From NCBI GenBank assembly GCA_016712315.1, contig JADJRG010000019.1:156096-220095 (forward strand): a stretch of DNA of 64,000 bases. The letters run 5' to 3'. Below the pieces are notes generated by a model that ran no database searches, had not been told where the DNA came from, and was given only the letters and a program-made list of their open reading frames with translations. Within the stretch, counting starts at the first letter, position 1. Every line of letters starts with the position of its first letter. Below, in pieces: positions 61,300 to 64,000 of this stretch. The position numbers were made by a program, and so were the translations under genes. Source of the DNA: Nannocystis sp. GTDB lineage: Bacteria > Myxococcota_A > Polyangia > Nannocystales > Nannocystaceae.

Positions 61300-64000
61300 C
61301 GCCCACGCCATCGCCTTTTCGCGTCGACGAAATACGCGACACAGCTCGACACCGCCGCATCATGCCAAGCCGGGCCCTCACGGCCCGAGCACGACCACGC
61401 AGGGCGCCGCCTCTACGGCCTCCAGCTCGCTGTTCAGCTCAAGCGCATTGAAGAGGCGCCCCTGCGCATCGGAGAAGACCTGCACCCCACACGCCCGCAG
61501 CTCCTTCGCCAGCCCCTCCGCCGCGGTTCGCTCCTTTTCAAAAAACACCAGCACGACCTCAGCGCCCTCACGCATCCCGCCCGACTCGCGCACCTCAGGA
61601 TCTGCGCCGCCAGCGCCTGCACCTCCGCGTCCTTGTCCCCGCTACGCTCGGCCACAGCCTCGCGCACCCGCTCATCGCCGGAGAAACGCCGCAACAGCCA
61701 CCCAGCACCGTCGCCAGCTCGCGCGGCATGCCGCCCACGATGCAAGCGCTCGGGCAGCAACGTCGCGTCGGCCTCAGGCGCCTCATCCACGAGGAGCTGG
61801 TCGAGCAGCTCGCCCTGAGAGATCTGCACCTTGAGCACACGCCGCATCCAGCGGCACAAACGCCACCCCCTTTGCCCCGCCACCAGTCGCGCGACCTCGT
61901 GCCACCGGATCGGCGAGATGCGCCGTTAGCTCATCCAACGGCGTATCCCTCTCGCCGATGTGGGTCGCCGCGGTACTCCTGCAGCCCGAGGTGGGCGAAG
62001 CCAGGGTGCTCCGGCGCAGGTCGCCCGCAGCACCCCGCGTCCCTCTGCAACCAATCGACCACCCCCATCCCCAGGCGATCGTCGAGCTTCCAACTCCCGC
62101 AGCCGCTTCTTGACCATCACCGCCAGCTCGCGCGCAGGCGTGTATCGCGGTCCCCCCGAGGCTTGCAGCGCGTACGCCAGCGGCCGCGGCACCGCCAGCA
62201 CGACTTGTCACGATCACCAGCGGCGAGTTCAGCGTCGCTTCTGCTCCGCTGCCCCAGCGTAACAGCAGCACCTCAGACCCGCTCGTAGTACTCCGCCCGG
62301 CTGCACGGCATCGGCCGCCCTTGATGCACGATCACGCAGAGCAGGGTCAGGAAGAGCGGCGTGCTCACCATCACGCGAGCCGCTGGGTCGGTATACCCCT
62401 CGCTGTGCAGCGCCGCACCCGATCTCCCTACCGCGCGCCTGCGCCTCCTCCTCGCTCACCGTGCGAACCACCCCCACACCGCCTCCGCGAACCGCTTGCC
62501 GCACCAACCGATCGACCATCTCCGCCGCTGAGCGGACGCAACTCTAGCTCCAAGCAACTGCGCGGGCAACTTCTGCCGCCCGCCGATAGCCGGCGTAGCG
62601 GCTCGACACCGCGCGCTTTGACGAGGTCCCTCGACCTGCTCCACAGGTACCCGCACAGCCGCGCGCGCAGCCCTCATCTGCCACTTCATCGAGCCCGTCG
62701 GCGAGCAAGAGGAGCCGCCCATGGGCCCACAGCGCCGCGCCCAGCTCCGCCGGCAAGCCCGCCCGCCCGAGCGCTCGTCGAGCTCGTCCTGGATCCACGC
62801 CGAGATCGGTCGATTGTCGCGTGCGCTCATCGCGCCGCATCCACAACGGCACCGGCACCGTGCCCCTCCGGCAGCCCCAGCGCCTCCGCGCCTTCGCGCG
62901 CACACATGCCTGCAACATGCAGCGCCGTCGTCTTCGCCCGCTCCCGGCTCGCCGAGGATCAGCGCGTGCACAGCTTTGGATCACCCAAAGAGGCGGTCCA
63001 CCTCAAAAAGTCCAGCTCCGACACCCTCGCCCCATTCGCCAGATCTGCCCCCACGCCGCCGCGCTGCGCCTCTGCATATCCGAACGCCGCCGTGAAGATT
63101 TTTTACAGAGCCGCTCACGCGCCCGCAGCGGCATACACTGCGTCCAGATCGAGGCTCATATCACCGCCGCCGACGCCGATCAGCTTGACCCCGGGCTGCT
63201 CCGAAAGCCAGGTCCGGTACGCCACGATCGCGGCAGGCTCCGCGGCTCGATACGACAGCCCAAGCCCCAAGGCTCGCCGATGTGCAGGCCGACGCGAGGG
63301 GGTGGGAGACCAGGCGGTAACGATCACGCCGAGGCGGGGTGCTCGGCGTAGTCTGCTTGGTTCTTGCGGGTGTTGCTGGTGTGTCGACCTCGAAGCGCGG
63401 CCACGTCGGCGAGCAACGGCGCAGGCCAGATCCGCACGGCGAGCTCGCCCGAGCCGAGCACCACCAGCGCGCCGATGTTGTAGCCGTGCGAGGTCGGCGG
63501 CGCGTCCGCTGGCGCCGCCTCGGCGTGCGACCGCCCCGCGCTCACGTGCAGGCACCCCTCGCCCGCTCCACTTGTGGACCTGCCGGCGAGCGGGGCTCAT
63601 GGACTATGTCGAGAGATAGGCGACCGCGTGCTCGTCGAGCGCCTTCGAGGTCCTTCTCGTCCGCGAGCCAGCCGTCGGCGGCGGGTGGTGGCCGAGGACA
63701 CCGTGACCTCGGTCGGGGCTGTGACAGGCAAGAGCTCCGCGAGCTGCTGCTCCTCGCCGACCCGAAGAGCGCCCTTGTCGTCCTTGGCGGCGAGAAGCGC
63801 GGTGTTGAGGCCGCACAGGCGCAGCGTCAGGCCCTTTCGTCCAGCACTCGCGGTGCTCCACCAAGAGCGGGGCCGTGGTGGCCACACCGGTGAGTCGGGC
63901 CGAAGCCCGCAGCGAGGAGTCGAGGTAGCGGGCCTGTCGGGAGGCCGCAGCCGCTGGGTGCCGGTGGCGTCACGCTGAGGGCGTCGTCGAGCTGGTGGCC
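61300..64000 (-). pseudogene. Metallophosphoesterase-NACHT-TIR-like protein, many frameshifts, runs off the window
   Basis: Reading from 64000 downwards: a phosphoesterase tail (LCGLNTALLAAKDDKGALRV, VLGHHPP, YNIGALVVLGSGELAVRIWP); an adapter AYRTWLSEQPGVKLIGVGGG with LDLDAVYAAA; a NACHT with LILGEPGAG P-loop near 62950 and LLLLADGLDEVAD Walker B near 62705, then PLFLTLLCVIVHQGR and SRAEYYERV; the winged-helix FAHLGLQEY; a HEAT-like helical stretch; and a TIR-like end (61378-61593: VVLVFFEKERTAAEGLAKEL, VQVFSDAQG, CVVVLGP). More than five frame changes interrupt it. Same first two domains as 50922-54424 but a different C-terminus. Confidence 0.65.

Noticed and set aside
1..64000. CRISPR arrays, tRNA or rRNA genes
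   Set aside because: No regularly spaced repeats with unique spacers and no cloverleaf-like or rRNA sequence was noticed on reading.

Overview
The window is about 70% G+C or higher by eye. It carries many secreted lipoproteins whose lipobox is followed by a low-complexity Ser/Thr/Asp/Glu linker, plus DUF4215-type Cys-rich repeats, a giant alpha-2-macroglobulin-like lipoprotein, hybrid signalling proteins and NACHT NTPases. This combination suggests a predatory or social myxobacterium of the Nannocystis/Plesiocystis type (Myxococcota). That is inference from protein style, because no rRNA or tRNA gene was seen.

Bases 1-21350 are ordinary chromosome. They hold an FAD monooxygenase, a secreted hypothetical protein, the alpha-2-macroglobulin-like lipoprotein, a DUF4345-like membrane protein, a hybrid-membrane histidine kinase, small lipoproteins, and a reverse-strand group (15190 to 11551) containing a sterol-desaturase-family enzyme, an NTF2-like/PqqB-like metallo-beta-lactamase-fold fusion and an endonuclease/exonuclease/phosphatase-family lipoprotein. 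A Cys-rich-repeat lipoprotein and a ferritin-like protein follow. A four-gene reverse-strand operon then has a tiny membrane protein, a sugar transferase, a LytS-type kinase and a LytTR regulator. The stretch ends with a PHB-depolymerase-like esterase.

Bases 21407-30993 are a reverse-strand block. Two giant, unrecognised, beta-rich proteins (1381 aa and about 1303 aa, the latter interrupted by a one-base frameshift) are bracketed by two paralogous Cys-rich lipoproteins. Bases 31083-42858 hold a dienelactone hydrolase, then a tightly coupled reverse-strand catabolic operon: ureidoglycolate-lyase-like, cyanuric acid hydrolase/barbiturase-like, alpha/beta hydrolase fused to a ThDP enzyme, and ketopantoate-reductase-like. 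After these come a large amidohydrolase/dipeptidase-like lipoprotein, an XRE-MmyB regulator, a methyltransferase and another lipoprotein. At 43017-47060 is a 1347-aa protein with the layout of a soluble adenylyl cyclase (two cyclase folds, AAA NTPase, TPR).

From about 47670 to the end lies a genomic island. A tyrosine integrase, frameshifted twice, sits exactly where a lipoprotein gene is cut off. Behind it come a small protein, a Ser/Thr kinase and a metallophosphoesterase-NACHT-FGE/lectin-fold protein that I read as a candidate NLR-like conflict (defence) cassette. Next are a reverse-transcriptase fragment, IS21-like and IS91-like remnants, an integrase N-terminal remnant, a lower-GC AlbA/Schlafen-type ATP-binding gene, a second FGE-fold fragment, a Mu/IS-type DDE transposase with ExeA-like ATPase, and finally a second metallophosphoesterase-NACHT gene on the reverse strand that ends in a TIR-like domain and runs off the window. 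Nearly every gene in the island carries single-base frameshifts that can be closed by eye, so either the sequence there is poorly polished or the island is decaying.
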